DNA from: Rhodoferax potami
Lineage (GTDB): Bacteria; Pseudomonadota; Gammaproteobacteria; Burkholderiales; Burkholderiaceae_C
Length of the DNA: 64,000 nucleotides
Assembly (NCBI RefSeq): GCF_032193805.1
Contig: NZ_JAVBIK010000001.1
Location: forward strand, 620,001-684,000
Direction of reading: 5' to 3'
The position numbers and the translations under genes are program-made. A model generated the notes under the pieces. The model searched no databases and was not told the DNA's origin. It saw only the letters and a list, made by a program, of their open reading frames with translations. Shown here piece after piece: positions 1-9,129 of this stretch; within the stretch, counting starts at the first letter, position 1; every line of letters starts with the position of its first letter.

Positions 1-175
1 AGAGCTCGCCCTTGTTTTCAAAGTGCCAGTAAATCGCGCCCCGGGTCAGACCGGCCTCTTTGGCGATTTCCTGCAGGGACGTGCGCGACACCCCGCGCTG
101 GTAAAACACGCGTTCAGCAGCGTCAAGTATCAATTCGCGGGTAGCTAAAGCTTCTTCTTTGGTGCGGCGGGCCAT
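1..175 (-). CDS. TetR/AcrR-family repressor, N-terminal part (cut by window edge)
   Basis: The minus strand encodes 58 residues from an ATG at 175 to the window edge. They begin [20 protein letters not shown] and continue through a typical TetR helix-turn-helix ([21 protein letters not shown]), the DNA-binding domain of AcrR/TtgR/MexR-type regulators. The ligand-binding C-terminal domain lies outside the window. The gene diverges from an RND efflux operon and a perfect palindrome lies between the two starts. The family usually represses both itself and the pump, releasing DNA when a pump substrate binds; that role here is inferred from the arrangement. The family call is secure, the inducer unknown. 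Confidence 0.9.
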   Translation of the reverse strand, partial: MARRTKEEALATRELILDAAERVFYQRGVSRTSLQEIAKEAGLTRGAIYWHFENKGEL

Positions 176-219
176 GGATAGACCTCATAAAAATCTGCGG
201 GTATTGTAGTTTTTTAGAA

Positions 220-241
220 ACATACATTCGTGCATGTATGT
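220..241. promoter_or_regulatory. Palindromic operator between TetR regulator and RND efflux operon
   Basis: ACATACAT and ATGTATGT form perfect 8-bp arms around a 6-bp centre, in the 188 bp between the divergent starts at 175 and 364. The arms resemble the AcrR-type operator described upstream of acrAB in enterobacteria. It is the likely binding site for the adjacent TetR regulator. The promoters themselves were not clear enough to place. Confidence 0.65.
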
Positions 242-363
242 ATACTAACTTTCATTGCTGCGGTCTGCTAGGCTATTCCTTGAGGGTTTGCCCTAGATCA
301 AACTACCGGCAAGCCACTCCCCCGATTACCGCCCCAACAACTTCTGTCACAAGGGAAATCTGT

Positions 364-1626
364 ATGTCGCTGCTCCGTCAGACCCTGGGTCATGCACCCT
401 CATCATCCACCGGTCGCCTCGCTTTGATGGCTATTCCCTTTGCAGTGGCTTTGGCTGCCTGCGGCGCCAAGGACAGCGCCCAGGGCGGTGGTGCACCCGG
501 TGACGGCATGCCGCCAGCGCAAGTGGGGGTGGTCACTGTTGCGCCCCAATCGGTTGCACTGCAATCCGAGTTGCCCGGCCGGGTAAGCGCATTGCGCGTA
601 GCCCAAGTGCGCGCCCGTGTGAGCGGCGTGGTGCTGCAACGCATGTTCCGCGAAGGCAGCGAGGTCAAAGCCGGCCAGGTGCTGTACCAGTTGGACTCCG
701 GCCCTTACCGCGCCGCGTTTGAAAGCGCCCAAGCCACTGTAGTGAAAGCCCAAGCCACTTTGGCCCAAGCGACTGCACAAGTAGAGCGCAACAAGGCCTT
801 GGTAGAAGCCAACGCCATCAGCAAACAAGAATTCACCACCCTGCAAACCACCCAGCGCCAGGCCGAAGCCGACCTGGGCGTGGCCAAGGCCGCTGCAGAG
901 ACCGCACGTATCAACCTGGCCTACGCCACTATCACTGCCCCGATTTCCGGCCGTATCGGCCAGTCCTCGGTGACCGAAGGTGCCCTGGTGGGTGCTGCTG
1001 ACGCCACCGCGCTGGCCACCATCCAGCAAACCGGCTCGGTGTATGTGAACTTCACACAGTCCAGCACCGATGTGCTGCGCCTGCGCAAAGCGATTGCTTC
1101 CAAGCAGTTGCGCGCCTCGGGCGATGGCTCGGTGCCGGTGCGCATCGTGCTGGAAGACGGCAGCGAGCTCCCTAAACCCGGCAAGCTGCTGTTCAGCGAC
1201 CTGACGGTAGACGCCACCAGCGGCCAGATCACCCTGCGCGCCGAAGTGCCTAATGGCGATGGCCTGCTCTTGCCCGGCCAGTACGTGCGTGTGCGCCTGT
1301 CGCAAGCTGAGCTGCCATCCGGCATCCTGCTGCCGCAGCAAGCAGTGACCCGCACCAACCAGGGCAACACCGTGCTGGTGGTCGGTGAAGACGGCAAACC
1401 CGGCCCACGCCCGGTCAAGGTGGGTAACGCCCAAAACAGCCAATGGGTGATTCTGGATGGCCTGAAAGAAGGCGATCAGGTCATCGTCGATGGCTTCCAG
1501 AAAATGATGGTGCCCGGTGCCCCCGTGAAGGCGGTGCCATGGACCGGCTCTGCCCCGGCTGCTGCCGGTGCGCCTGCAGCCGCTGCATCCGCCCCTGCCG
1601 CTGCCGCATCCGGCGCTGCCAAGTAA
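364..1626 (+). CDS. RND efflux periplasmic adaptor (membrane fusion lipoprotein, AcrA/MexA type)
   Basis: This 420-residue protein links an inner-membrane RND pump to an outer-membrane channel. An upstream in-frame ATG at 238 exists, but the start at 364 gives a proper lipoprotein signal ending in LAAC, with the acylated cysteine at residue 33, and it leaves the operator untranslated. After the signal come the paired lipoyl/barrel-sandwich halves (RARVSGVVLQRMFREG and later ITAPISGRIGQS) around a helical hairpin rich in Ala and Gln. A beta-barrel region follows, then a low-complexity Ala/Pro tail of about 25 residues. It is the first gene of a three-gene operon, 20 bp before the pump gene. 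The specific drug or solvent substrates cannot be read from sequence. Confidence 0.93.
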   Translation: MSLLRQTLGHAPSSSTGRLALMAIPFAVALAACGAKDSAQGGGAPGDGMPPAQVGVVTVAPQSVALQSELPGRVSALRVAQVRARVSGVVLQRMFREGSEVKAGQVLYQLDSGPYRAAFESAQATVVKAQATLAQATAQVERNKALVEANAISKQEFTTLQTTQRQAEADLGVAKAAAETARINLAYATITAPISGRIGQSSVTEGALVGAADATALATIQQTGSVYVNFTQSSTDVLRLRKAIASKQLRASGDGSVPVRIVLEDGSELPKPGKLLFSDLTVDATSGQITLRAEVPNGDGLLLPGQYVRVRLSQAELPSGILLPQQAVTRTNQGNTVLVVGEDGKPGPRPVKVGNAQNSQWVILDGLKEGDQVIVDGFQKMMVPGAPVKAVPWTGSAPAAAGAPAAAASAPAAAASGAAK

Positions 1627-1646
1627 CCCGCAAAAAGTAAAACCTT

Positions 1647-4600
1647 ATGGCCCAGTTTTTTATCAACCGCCCCATCTTTGCATGGGTGATATCACTGTTC
1701 ATCATGGTGATGGGCGGCGTTGCCATCACGCAGCTGCCGATTTCGCAATACCCGCCCGTGGCGCCTCCGGCCATTGTGGTCAACGTGGCCTACCCCGGCG
1801 CTTCCGCCCAAACGCTGGAAGACAGCGTGCTCTCGGTCATCGAGCGTGAAATGAACGGTGCCAATGGCCTGGTCTACATGGAGTCGGTGTCGCAAGCCAA
1901 CGGCTCGGGCACGCTTACGCTCACCTTTGAAACGGGCACCAACGCCGACCTAGCACAGGTGGAAGTGCAAAACCGCCTCTCCCGCGCCACCCCACGTCTG
2001 CCCGCCGCGGTGACGCAGCAAGGGGTGCGGGTGGACAAGTCGCGCTCGAACTTCTTGTTGTTCACCATGCTGGCGACCGACAACCCCGAGACCAGTACCA
2101 TTGAGCTGGGGGACTACGCCTCCCGCAACATCGTGCCCGAGCTGCAGCGCCTGCCCGGTATCGGCCAGGTTCAGCTGTTCGGTACCGAGCGGGCCATGCG
2201 CATCTGGCTGGACCCGGCCAAGCTGGCCTCGTTCAACCTGTCGACCGCCGAAGTCAATGCCGCCATCGCCGCACAGAACGCGCAAGTATCCGCCGGCGCA
2301 ATTGGCGATTTGCCCAACATCACTGGCCAAGGTATCGCAGCCACCGTGGTGGTGAGCGGCCAACTCGGCAGTGTGGCGCAGTTCGGCAACATCACCCTGC
2401 GCTCCAACGCAGACGGCTCGGCGGTGCGCCTGAAAGACGTGGCCCGTATTGAGCTGGGTGCACAAGCCTACGGCACCTCCGCACGGCTGAATGGAAAGCC
2501 AGCCATCGGCATGGGCGTGCAACTGTCGCCCAGCGGCAATGCCATGGCAGCCGCCAAAGCGGTGCGGGACCGGATGACAGAGCTTCAGTCCTTCTTTCCG
2601 CAGGGCATGAAATGGAGCATTCCTTACGACAGCTCGCGGTTCGTGAACATCTCTATCAAACAGGTCGCCCAGACGCTGGTAGAAGCGGTGGTACTGGTGT
2701 TCCTGGTGATGTTCCTGTTCCTGCAAAACTGGCGCTACACCGTGATCCCGACCATCGTGGTGCCGATTGCCCTGTTGGGCACCTTTGGCACGCTGCTGGC
2801 CTTGGGCATGTCGATCAACGTGCTGACCATGTTCGGCATGGTGCTGGTGATCGGTATCGTGGTGGACGACGCCATTGTGGTGGTGGAAAACGTAGAACGC
2901 ATCATGAGCGAAGAAGGCTTGCCGCCGCTGCAGGCCACCAAAAAAGCCATGGGACAGATTTCGGGCGCCATTGTCGGCGTGACACTGGTGCTGATTGCCG
3001 TGTTTGTGCCGCTGGCGTTTTTTGCCGGCTCGGTGGGCAACATCTACCGACAGTTCTCCACGGTGATGGTGGCCTCTATTGCGTTCTCTGCGTTCCTGGC
3101 GCTGTCGCTGACACCGGCCCTGTGCGCAACGCTGCTCAAACCGGTAGAGGCAGGCCATGCGCACGCCAGCACCGGCTTCTTTGGCTGGTTTAACCGCCGC
3201 TTTACCAGCACTGCCAAGGGCTATGAGAGTGTGGTGCAGCGCATGCTGAAAAAGGCCGGCCGCTACCTGATCATCTACGCGGCCATCATCGGTGCTGTGG
3301 CCGTGGTGTACATGCGATTGCCCACCTCTTTTCTGCCTGCAGAAGACCAGGGCAACGTGATTGTGAACGTGCAACTGCCCCCGGGCGCCACCCAGCAACG
3401 CACCACCAGCGTGATGGAGCAGGTAGAAGGCTTCATGCTCAAGCAACCCGAGGTGGAGAGCATGGTGGGTGTGATTGGCTTCAGCTTCTCCGGCCAAGGC
3501 CAGAACGCTGCACTGGGCTTTGTAACCCTGAAAGACTGGTCCGAGCGCCAAGGCCCCGGCCAAACGGCACAGGCACTGGCCGGCCGCGCATTCGGCGCGC
3601 TGATGGGTATCCGCGATGCGTTCATCTTCCCCTTGAGCCCGCCTCCCATCCCTGAGCTGGGCAATGCATCGGGCTTTACCTTCCGCCTGCAAGACCGTGC
3701 CGGCAAAGGCCGCGAAGCCCTGCTCGCCGCACGCAATCAGATGCTGGGCATGGCGTCCCAAAGCAAGGTGCTCACCCAGGTGCGCCCCGACGGCCTGGAA
3801 GACGCGCCCCAGCTGCAAATTGATATCGACCGCGACAAAGCCAGCGCTCTGGGCGTGAGTTTCAACGTGATTAACAGCACCATCTCGACGGCGCTGGGCT
3901 CCAGCTATGTGAACGACTTCCCCAACGCAGGCCGTTTGCAACGTGTGGTTGTGCAGGCCGACGCAACGGCCCGTATGCAGCCGGAAGACATCCTGAAGCT
4001 CAATGTCATCAACACCAGTGGTAAAGCGGTGCCCTTGTCGGCATTTGCCTCCACCCGTTGGGTCAAGGGTGCCATGCAAACGGTGCGCTACAACGGCTAC
4101 TCGGCCATGCGCATCAGCGGCAGTGCGGCTCCCGGCTACAGCACGGGCGACGCCATGGCAGAGATGGAAAAACTCGCCAGCCAACTGCCCGCAGGTTTCG
4201 GCTATGAGTGGACCGGTCAGTCCCGCGAAGAAAAGCTGGCCGGCTCGCAAGCCACCATCCTGTATGCATTCGCCATCCTGGCCGTGTTCTTGTGCCTGGC
4301 TGCCTTGTACGAGAGCTGGTCTATCCCGCTGTCGGTGATTCTGGTGGTGCCTTTGGGCGTGCTGGGCGTGGTGCTGGCCACGCTGTTCCGGGGGTATGCG
4401 AACGACGTGTACTTCCAGGTGGGCCTGATCACCATCATCGGCTTGTCGGCCAAGAATGCGATTTTGATTATTGAATTCGCCAAAGACCTGCAAGCCCAGG
4501 GCAAGACGGCCATCCAGGCTGCCTTGATAGCCGCGCACCTGCGCTTCCGCCCCATTGTGATGACATCGCTGGCCTTTATTCTGGGTGTGCTGCCCCTGGC

Positions 4601-4802
4601 CATTGCCAGCGGCGCGGGCTCTGCCAGCCAGCGCGCCATTGGTACTGGCGTGATCGGCGGCATGGTGGCCGGCACCGTCCTGGCGGTGTTCTTTGTGCCT
4701 ATCTTCTTTGTGGTGGTGCGCAGCATCTTTAAGGGCAGCGAGCGCCAACACCAATTTGACGTTGAACACGGACACCAGATCGGAGCCCCCACCCATGAGT
4801 AA
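1647..4802 (+). CDS. RND multidrug efflux pump, inner-membrane permease (HAE1, AcrB/MexB type)
   Basis: The 1051-residue protein matches the usual HAE1 length (AcrB has 1049). It starts MAQFFINRPIFAWVISL, the typical first transmembrane helix, and has the duplicated layout of six plus six helices with two large periplasmic loops. The proton-relay aspartate pair lies in GIVVDDAIVVVENV (TM4) and the relay lysine in GLSAKNAILIIEF (TM10). The F-x-P gate and docking regions look intact. It would export hydrophobic compounds by proton antiport as a trimer joined to the adaptor and the outer-membrane factor encoded on either side. Its stop overlaps the next gene by 8 bp, suggesting translational coupling. 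Confidence 0.96.
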   Translation: MAQFFINRPIFAWVISLFIMVMGGVAITQLPISQYPPVAPPAIVVNVAYPGASAQTLEDSVLSVIEREMNGANGLVYMESVSQANGSGTLTLTFETGTNADLAQVEVQNRLSRATPRLPAAVTQQGVRVDKSRSNFLLFTMLATDNPETSTIELGDYASRNIVPELQRLPGIGQVQLFGTERAMRIWLDPAKLASFNLSTAEVNAAIAAQNAQVSAGAIGDLPNITGQGIAATVVVSGQLGSVAQFGNITLRSNADGSAVRLKDVARIELGAQAYGTSARLNGKPAIGMGVQLSPSGNAMAAAKAVRDRMTELQSFFPQGMKWSIPYDSSRFVNISIKQVAQTLVEAVVLVFLVMFLFLQNWRYTVIPTIVVPIALLGTFGTLLALGMSINVLTMFGMVLVIGIVVDDAIVVVENVERIMSEEGLPPLQATKKAMGQISGAIVGVTLVLIAVFVPLAFFAGSVGNIYRQFSTVMVASIAFSAFLALSLTPALCATLLKPVEAGHAHASTGFFGWFNRRFTSTAKGYESVVQRMLKKAGRYLIIYAAIIGAVAVVYMRLPTSFLPAEDQGNVIVNVQLPPGATQQRTTSVMEQVEGFMLKQPEVESMVGVIGFSFSGQGQNAALGFVTLKDWSERQGPGQTAQALAGRAFGALMGIRDAFIFPLSPPPIPELGNASGFTFRLQDRAGKGREALLAARNQMLGMASQSKVLTQVRPDGLEDAPQLQIDIDRDKASALGVSFNVINSTISTALGSSYVNDFPNAGRLQRVVVQADATARMQPEDILKLNVINTSGKAVPLSAFASTRWVKGAMQTVRYNGYSAMRISGSAAPGYSTGDAMAEMEKLASQLPAGFGYEWTGQSREEKLAGSQATILYAFAILAVFLCLAALYESWSIPLSVILVVPLGVLGVVLATLFRGYANDVYFQVGLITIIGLSAKNAILIIEFAKDLQAQGKTAIQAALIAAHLRFRPIVMTSLAFILGVLPLAIASGAGSASQRAIGTGVIGGMVAGTVLAVFFVPIFFVVVRSIFKGSERQHQFDVEHGHQIGAPTHE

Positions 4803-6231
4803 GCACACATTTGCACGCCCTGCCCTGCGCCTGGCCACCCTGTCGGCGGCCCTGTGGCTGGCCGGTTGCAGCTTTATCCCCACCTTCAGCCGCCCGGCGG
4901 CGCCGGTGGCACCAGCCTTCCCGCAAGTGGCAGTCAGCGCCGCACCGGCTGCAGGTGCCAAGGCTGCCGCCGACATCGAGTGGCAAAGCTTTTTCAAAGA
5001 CGCGCGCCTCAAGCGCCTGATCGAGCTGTCTTTAGAGAACAACCGCGACCTGCGCGTGGCAGCCCTCAACATCGACGCTACCCGCGCCAAACTGCAAGTG
5101 GCACGCGCCGACCAGCTGCCCACGGTCAACGCCGGAATCAACGGCAGCCGCGGCCCGGCTGCCAACGGCGCCATTACCAGCAGCTACACCGCCGGCCTGA
5201 GCGTCACCGCCTATGAGCTTGACTTTTTTGGCCGCGTACGCGCCCTGAGCCAAGCAGCCCAGGCGCAACTGCTGGCCACTGAAGAGGCCCGCAAGACGGT
5301 GCAGATCAGCCTGATTGCATCGGTGGCCAACACCTACCTCACGCTGTTGGCGGACGACGAGTTGTTGCGCGTGACCCGCGAAACGCTCAAGACCCGGCAA
5401 GAGAGCCTGCGCCTGATGCAGCTCAAATACGACAACGAAGCCGCCTCCAAGCTGGACCTGAGCACCGCCCAGAGCCAGCTCGAAGCCGCCAAGGTAGCGC
5501 TAGCCCAGCTGACCCGCCAACGCGCCACCGATGAAAGCGCTCTGGTACTGCTGGTAGGCCAGCCCCTGCCGGCCGACCTGCCTGCAGGCTTAGGGCTAGC
5601 AGAGCAGGGCTTTTTGAGCGACTTGCCGGCCGGTGTGCCGTCGGAGTTGCTGGTGCGCCGCCCCGATGTGCGCCAGGCCGAGCAAAACCTGCTCGCGCTG
5701 AACGCCAACATCGGTGCGGCCCGCGCAGCCTTCTTCCCGCGCATCACACTCACTGCCAGCGCCGGAGTGGCGAGCAATGACCTGGAGCAACTGTTCAACA
5801 ACGGCACCAGTGTCTGGAGCTTTGTGCCCCAGCTGCTGATGCCCATCTTCGATGCCGGCCGCAACAAAGCCAACCTCGAAGTGGCCAAGGTGAACAAAGA
5901 CATTGCCATCGCCCAGTACGAAAAAGCCATTCAGACCGGCTTCAAGGAAGTGGCCGATGCCCTGGCCGGCCGCGCCACCCTGGGCGAGCAACTGCAAGCC
6001 CAGACCGCGCAGCTCCAGGCCACCCAGACCACCATGCAACTGACCGACCTGCGCTTCAAAGCCGGTGCAGCCAGCTCGTTTGAGGTGCTGGAAGCGCAGC
6101 GCTCGCTGTTCGCAGCCCAACAAGCACAAGTGCAGGTGCAAACCCAGCAACTGCAAAACCTGGTGACCTTGTACAAAGTGCTGGGCGGTGGATGGACTGA
6201 GGCCGCAGAGCAGAAACCAGGCCAGCCTTGA
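4795..6231 (+). CDS. RND efflux outer-membrane channel (NodT/OprM family lipoprotein)
   Basis: This 478-residue outer-membrane factor starts at the ATG at 4795, inside the end of the pump gene. The N-terminus MSKHTFARPALRLATLSAALWLAGC is a lipoprotein signal with the lipid-modified cysteine at residue 25. Two tandem TolC-type repeats follow. Alanine- and glutamine-rich coiled helices alternate with beta segments, including the conserved SELLVRRPDVRQAEQNL, found in nearly all NodT-type proteins. It forms the trimeric exit duct for the adaptor-pump complex encoded just upstream. A longer in-frame extension to 4693 would lie within the pump coding region and lacks a signal peptide, so it was not chosen. 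Confidence 0.94.
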   Translation: MSKHTFARPALRLATLSAALWLAGCSFIPTFSRPAAPVAPAFPQVAVSAAPAAGAKAAADIEWQSFFKDARLKRLIELSLENNRDLRVAALNIDATRAKLQVARADQLPTVNAGINGSRGPAANGAITSSYTAGLSVTAYELDFFGRVRALSQAAQAQLLATEEARKTVQISLIASVANTYLTLLADDELLRVTRETLKTRQESLRLMQLKYDNEAASKLDLSTAQSQLEAAKVALAQLTRQRATDESALVLLVGQPLPADLPAGLGLAEQGFLSDLPAGVPSELLVRRPDVRQAEQNLLALNANIGAARAAFFPRITLTASAGVASNDLEQLFNNGTSVWSFVPQLLMPIFDAGRNKANLEVAKVNKDIAIAQYEKAIQTGFKEVADALAGRATLGEQLQAQTAQLQATQTTMQLTDLRFKAGAASSFEVLEAQRSLFAAQQAQVQVQTQQLQNLVTLYKVLGGGWTEAAEQKPGQP

Positions 6232-6300
6232 AACCAAAATGGCAATCAGCCATCGTAATATATGACTTTATTGCTATGAAATCGAGAGCAATATTCGATA
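6232..6300. repeat. Interspersed Comamonadaceae-type repeat, copy 1 (decayed, intergenic)
   Basis: Directly after the efflux operon, the minus strand reads GCT..GATTTCATAGC, then an AT-rich middle, ATTACGATGGCTGA and CCATTTTGGTTTCAAG. It matches the ends of the dispersed repeat seen nine more times in this window but has lost the TGCGCA core. The rest of the 290-bp gap to 6521 holds nothing else I recognise apart from the terminator at 6480. Confidence 0.45.
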
Positions 6301-6479
6301 GAATTCATGCTTAGTTTCAAGCCATTCCAGATAGAGCCCGCAGCCGCAAGGCCACGAGCTCTATTTTTTCTATCCTGCTGTTACCCTACCGCGGGCTAGA
6401 CGGATCCGCACAACGTCATGACTCCTGCCTGTGCGGATTGACAGCCCCGCCCTGCAGGACAACCCAAACCGCAAACAAC

Positions 6480-6501
6480 AACGGGAGCCTAAGCTCCCGT
6501 T
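6480..6501 (-). terminator. Rho-independent terminator of the PEP-CTERM repeat protein gene
   Basis: A perfect 9-bp stem (AACGGGAGC / GCTCCCGTT) with a 4-base loop lies 20 bp beyond the stop of the minus-strand gene ending at 6522. On the minus strand it is followed by TGTTGTTTG, a weak U-rich tract. It could also stop read-through from the efflux operon. Confidence 0.7.
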
Positions 6502-6521
6502 ACTACCGTCAGTGTCGAATG

Positions 6522-8954
6522 TCAGACCGTAGCAGCACGCCTCCGGCGGCGAGCCAAGGCACCCATCAAACCCAAACCTGCGAGTAGCAAGGCGTATGTT
6601 TCAGGCTCGGGCACAGCCGTGACACTCACAGTGCCATTTGCTGCCAAGCGAGAAAAATCGAGACGTCGACGGTCATATCCTGTCACTGTGATGTTGTCAG
6701 CTGTCAGGTTACCCGCAAACGTGTTGAAACCGAACAGCGCGAAACTACTTCCAGCCAGTGGCACATAATCATTTGCAAAAATCAAATTGAGGCTACCGTT
6801 GAAGGAGAGGGTGTTGATATTCACCAACTGGTCATACTGTGCGCCCGCAACAGGACCGAAGATCTCCAGATTCAATACAGAGCCAGTTTCAAAGGTCGCA
6901 TTGCCACCGTTAAAACTGACACTTGCAGGACTGTTTCCAGGGTTGAAAGCTGCCTTGAATGCTACATTGCCCGAGTAGCTGCCAGCACCGCTTACTTCGC
7001 CCGAAAACGCAAGCGTGCCACCATTTCCGACCACGGCTCCATGGTTGGAGAAATTGCCAGCCACAGAACTATCACCGTTGAACGAGAGTGCACGGCCAGC
7101 ACCCAAGCTCATTCCGTTTGAGCTAGCCAACTGGCCTCCGGCAGCCAACGTGGTGCTCGCTCCCAACAAAGCCTGGTCTGCTGAGAGCAGCTCCACTCGG
7201 CTTGCGCCAACCCTCAGCTCCCCTTCGAAGGCGTATGCACCCGCAACGCTGGAGTTGCCCAAGGACAAATTACCACCGCTGGCAGAAATGACCTTATCGG
7301 CTCCGCCGGTCAGCTTACCAACGACCGCACCGGATCCGCTGATGTTTCCCAAGTTACTCAGGTTGATATCGCCGGTGCTTTGGATAGTGCCCTTGCTTAA
7401 ATTGGTATTGAGCGCACTAATTTGCCCGTCTTGGATCTGGACCCGTCCGTCCACGCCGACGGACAAAGTCCCAGTACGAACTGTTCCACCGTTCTGGATC
7501 TTCAGAACACCCACGCCAACGACGCCTACAGCTAAGGAGTTGTCGGCTGCCAAGGTTGAACCGCTGCCATCAATAGTCGCAACTGCAAAAGGCATAGGGA
7601 CCGGATTGCCGCCCCCAAATCGGCCATAGCCCACAGTAGCATCCTTCGCGGTAACGGAGGCACCGCTCGTGACATCCAGAACCCCACCATAAGCATCAGA
7701 GCCAACCATCAGTGTGGTGTTCTCCCATTTGGACCCCGCGCCAGCAACCTTTACAGAGCTCACGCCTGTGGCGTTACTTCTGACATAACCGGTGCCGCTC
7801 TTTACATAACCACCATCCTCGATCCGCAACACACCGCTGCGCGACATACCCACTATCAAGAGGTTCGTGTTTTCCCACCGGGACGAGGGTCCAGACACCA
7901 CAACAGAAGCCGAATCGGATATGCCCCGTAAATCAGCACCAATCTCAGCCCGGTCACTGAAGACAGCTCCACCTTGCTCAATGGCAAGGGCTCCAGTGCC
8001 AACTTTGCCCACACTGATTGTTTGATAGACCTTCCATTTAGACCTATCACCCGTGACTTTCACGACTCCATTGCCGCCCGTAGCAGCACCTATCGAGCCA
8101 CTGAGGCTTTCGACTTGACCGCCGTTTTGGACCAACATAAGACCCGCACCGCCATCGCCAACCTTGAGACTACCCGAATTGGTAAATTTTGAGCTTGCAC
8201 CGTCAACGCGTAACTCGCCCGTGCCAGTTCTCGAAACTCCCACGGCGGTGGAGGTGCCTGACACTACCCCACCATTGGTAACGTCTAAGACTCCCCTACC
8301 GCCAACACCCACGCTAAATCCCGATGTACTGTTCCAGCTGGAGCCAGCCCCATTGACCGTCACCCGCCCGGATCCGTATGTACCTGCACCGATGTTTCCT
8401 GTGCTGCTACGAATGGTGCTACCACCCTGTACTGTCAATGACGCAGAAACCGAATCTCCGATCGTAGAGAGTTGGGTCGTATTGATATTTGTTTTGTTGG
8501 TAAGGGTGAGTGCAGCGCCGCCAATGGACACGGCGCCAACAACATTCAATCCTTTTACTCCGCCGTCCCATGTCTGATTAGCCGTAACAGCCAAGGGCAT
8601 CGATATGGTTTGCAGGTTATTGCTTTTGTTGGTGACGTTTCCTGTCATCGTCACAGCATTCGTCCCGCCCAAATTGAAGGCCCCGGCGCCTTCAGCGAAA
8701 GTGATGCTACTGATCGTTCTCCGCAGGCTGGTGGTCGATAGCCTGCTGGAACCCTGAAAAACGAGATCATCTCCGTTGATGGGAGAGCCACCTATCCAAT
8801 TCGCAGAGTCATTCCAAAGACTGTTGGAGGAGGAGGCGCCGGTCCAAGTGCGGGTTGCGGCGTCAGCATGCGGATACGAGACAAAGGAAATCAGGCCCGC
8901 GACGGCAAGATAAACGGCTTTACGCGGATGAGGAATAGTGTTCAGAGAGGGCAT
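6522..8954 (-). CDS. PEP-CTERM protein with T5SS/autotransporter-type repeats
   Basis: The 810-residue protein has a Sec signal peptide (cleavage probably after HADA, about residue 32) and a TWTG..NSLWNDSANW opening typical of autotransporter passengers. From about residue 150 to 520 there are five or six modules of roughly 50 residues. Their pattern is VxVxGxxSxW, then VGxxGxGxLxI, then GGxV, matching the repeat family known from T5SS and PEP-CTERM proteins. It ends VPEPETYALLLAGLGL plus an Arg cluster, a PEP-CTERM sorting tag (PEP motif, hydrophobic helix, basic end) recognised by exosortase, instead of an autotransporter barrel. It is probably a surface or matrix protein; ligand and role are unknown. 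Base composition looks less GC-rich than neighbouring genes by eye. No exosortase gene is in the window. Confidence 0.85.
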   Translation of the reverse strand: MPSLNTIPHPRKAVYLAVAGLISFVSYPHADAATRTWTGASSSNSLWNDSANWIGGSPINGDDLVFQGSSRLSTTSLRRTISSITFAEGAGAFNLGGTNAVTMTGNVTNKSNNLQTISMPLAVTANQTWDGGVKGLNVVGAVSIGGAALTLTNKTNINTTQLSTIGDSVSASLTVQGGSTIRSSTGNIGAGTYGSGRVTVNGAGSSWNSTSGFSVGVGGRGVLDVTNGGVVSGTSTAVGVSRTGTGELRVDGASSKFTNSGSLKVGDGGAGLMLVQNGGQVESLSGSIGAATGGNGVVKVTGDRSKWKVYQTISVGKVGTGALAIEQGGAVFSDRAEIGADLRGISDSASVVVSGPSSRWENTNLLIVGMSRSGVLRIEDGGYVKSGTGYVRSNATGVSSVKVAGAGSKWENTTLMVGSDAYGGVLDVTSGASVTAKDATVGYGRFGGGNPVPMPFAVATIDGSGSTLAADNSLAVGVVGVGVLKIQNGGTVRTGTLSVGVDGRVQIQDGQISALNTNLSKGTIQSTGDINLSNLGNISGSGAVVGKLTGGADKVISASGGNLSLGNSSVAGAYAFEGELRVGASRVELLSADQALLGASTTLAAGGQLASSNGMSLGAGRALSFNGDSSVAGNFSNHGAVVGNGGTLAFSGEVSGAGSYSGNVAFKAAFNPGNSPASVSFNGGNATFETGSVLNLEIFGPVAGAQYDQLVNINTLSFNGSLNLIFANDYVPLAGSSFALFGFNTFAGNLTADNITVTGYDRRRLDFSRLAANGTVSVTAVPEPETYALLLAGLGLMGALARRRRRAATV

Positions 8955-9129
8955 CGCAGGAGAGACCGTTCAGGGTAGAGCAAGACAAACAGGAAAGCAC
9001 AATAGTTTACAAATGCGGAGCTTCCGATTGATAGCTCTTTTGGACTACAAAGCACCCGCCACACTGAGGCGACATCCCGCGCACAAAGCCGCGTTCAGCG
9101 GCTCTGTGCAAGGGAGCGTTCAGCCCCTA

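Noticed and set aside
403..1443. 346-codon antisense frame opposite the RND adaptor
   Set aside because: Composition is that of an antisense shadow (His, Gln, Gly rich) and no motif is seen.
1950..5174. Very long open frame (1074 codons) on the minus strand opposite the RND pump
   Set aside because: It mirrors the codon structure of the pump gene in GC-rich DNA, has His/Gln/Arg-rich low-complexity sequence, no family motif and runs across two genes.
9015..9045. Possible eleventh repeat copy (GCTATCAATCGG on the minus strand)
   Set aside because: Only the first part matches; TGCGCA and the GGGCTAG end are missing.
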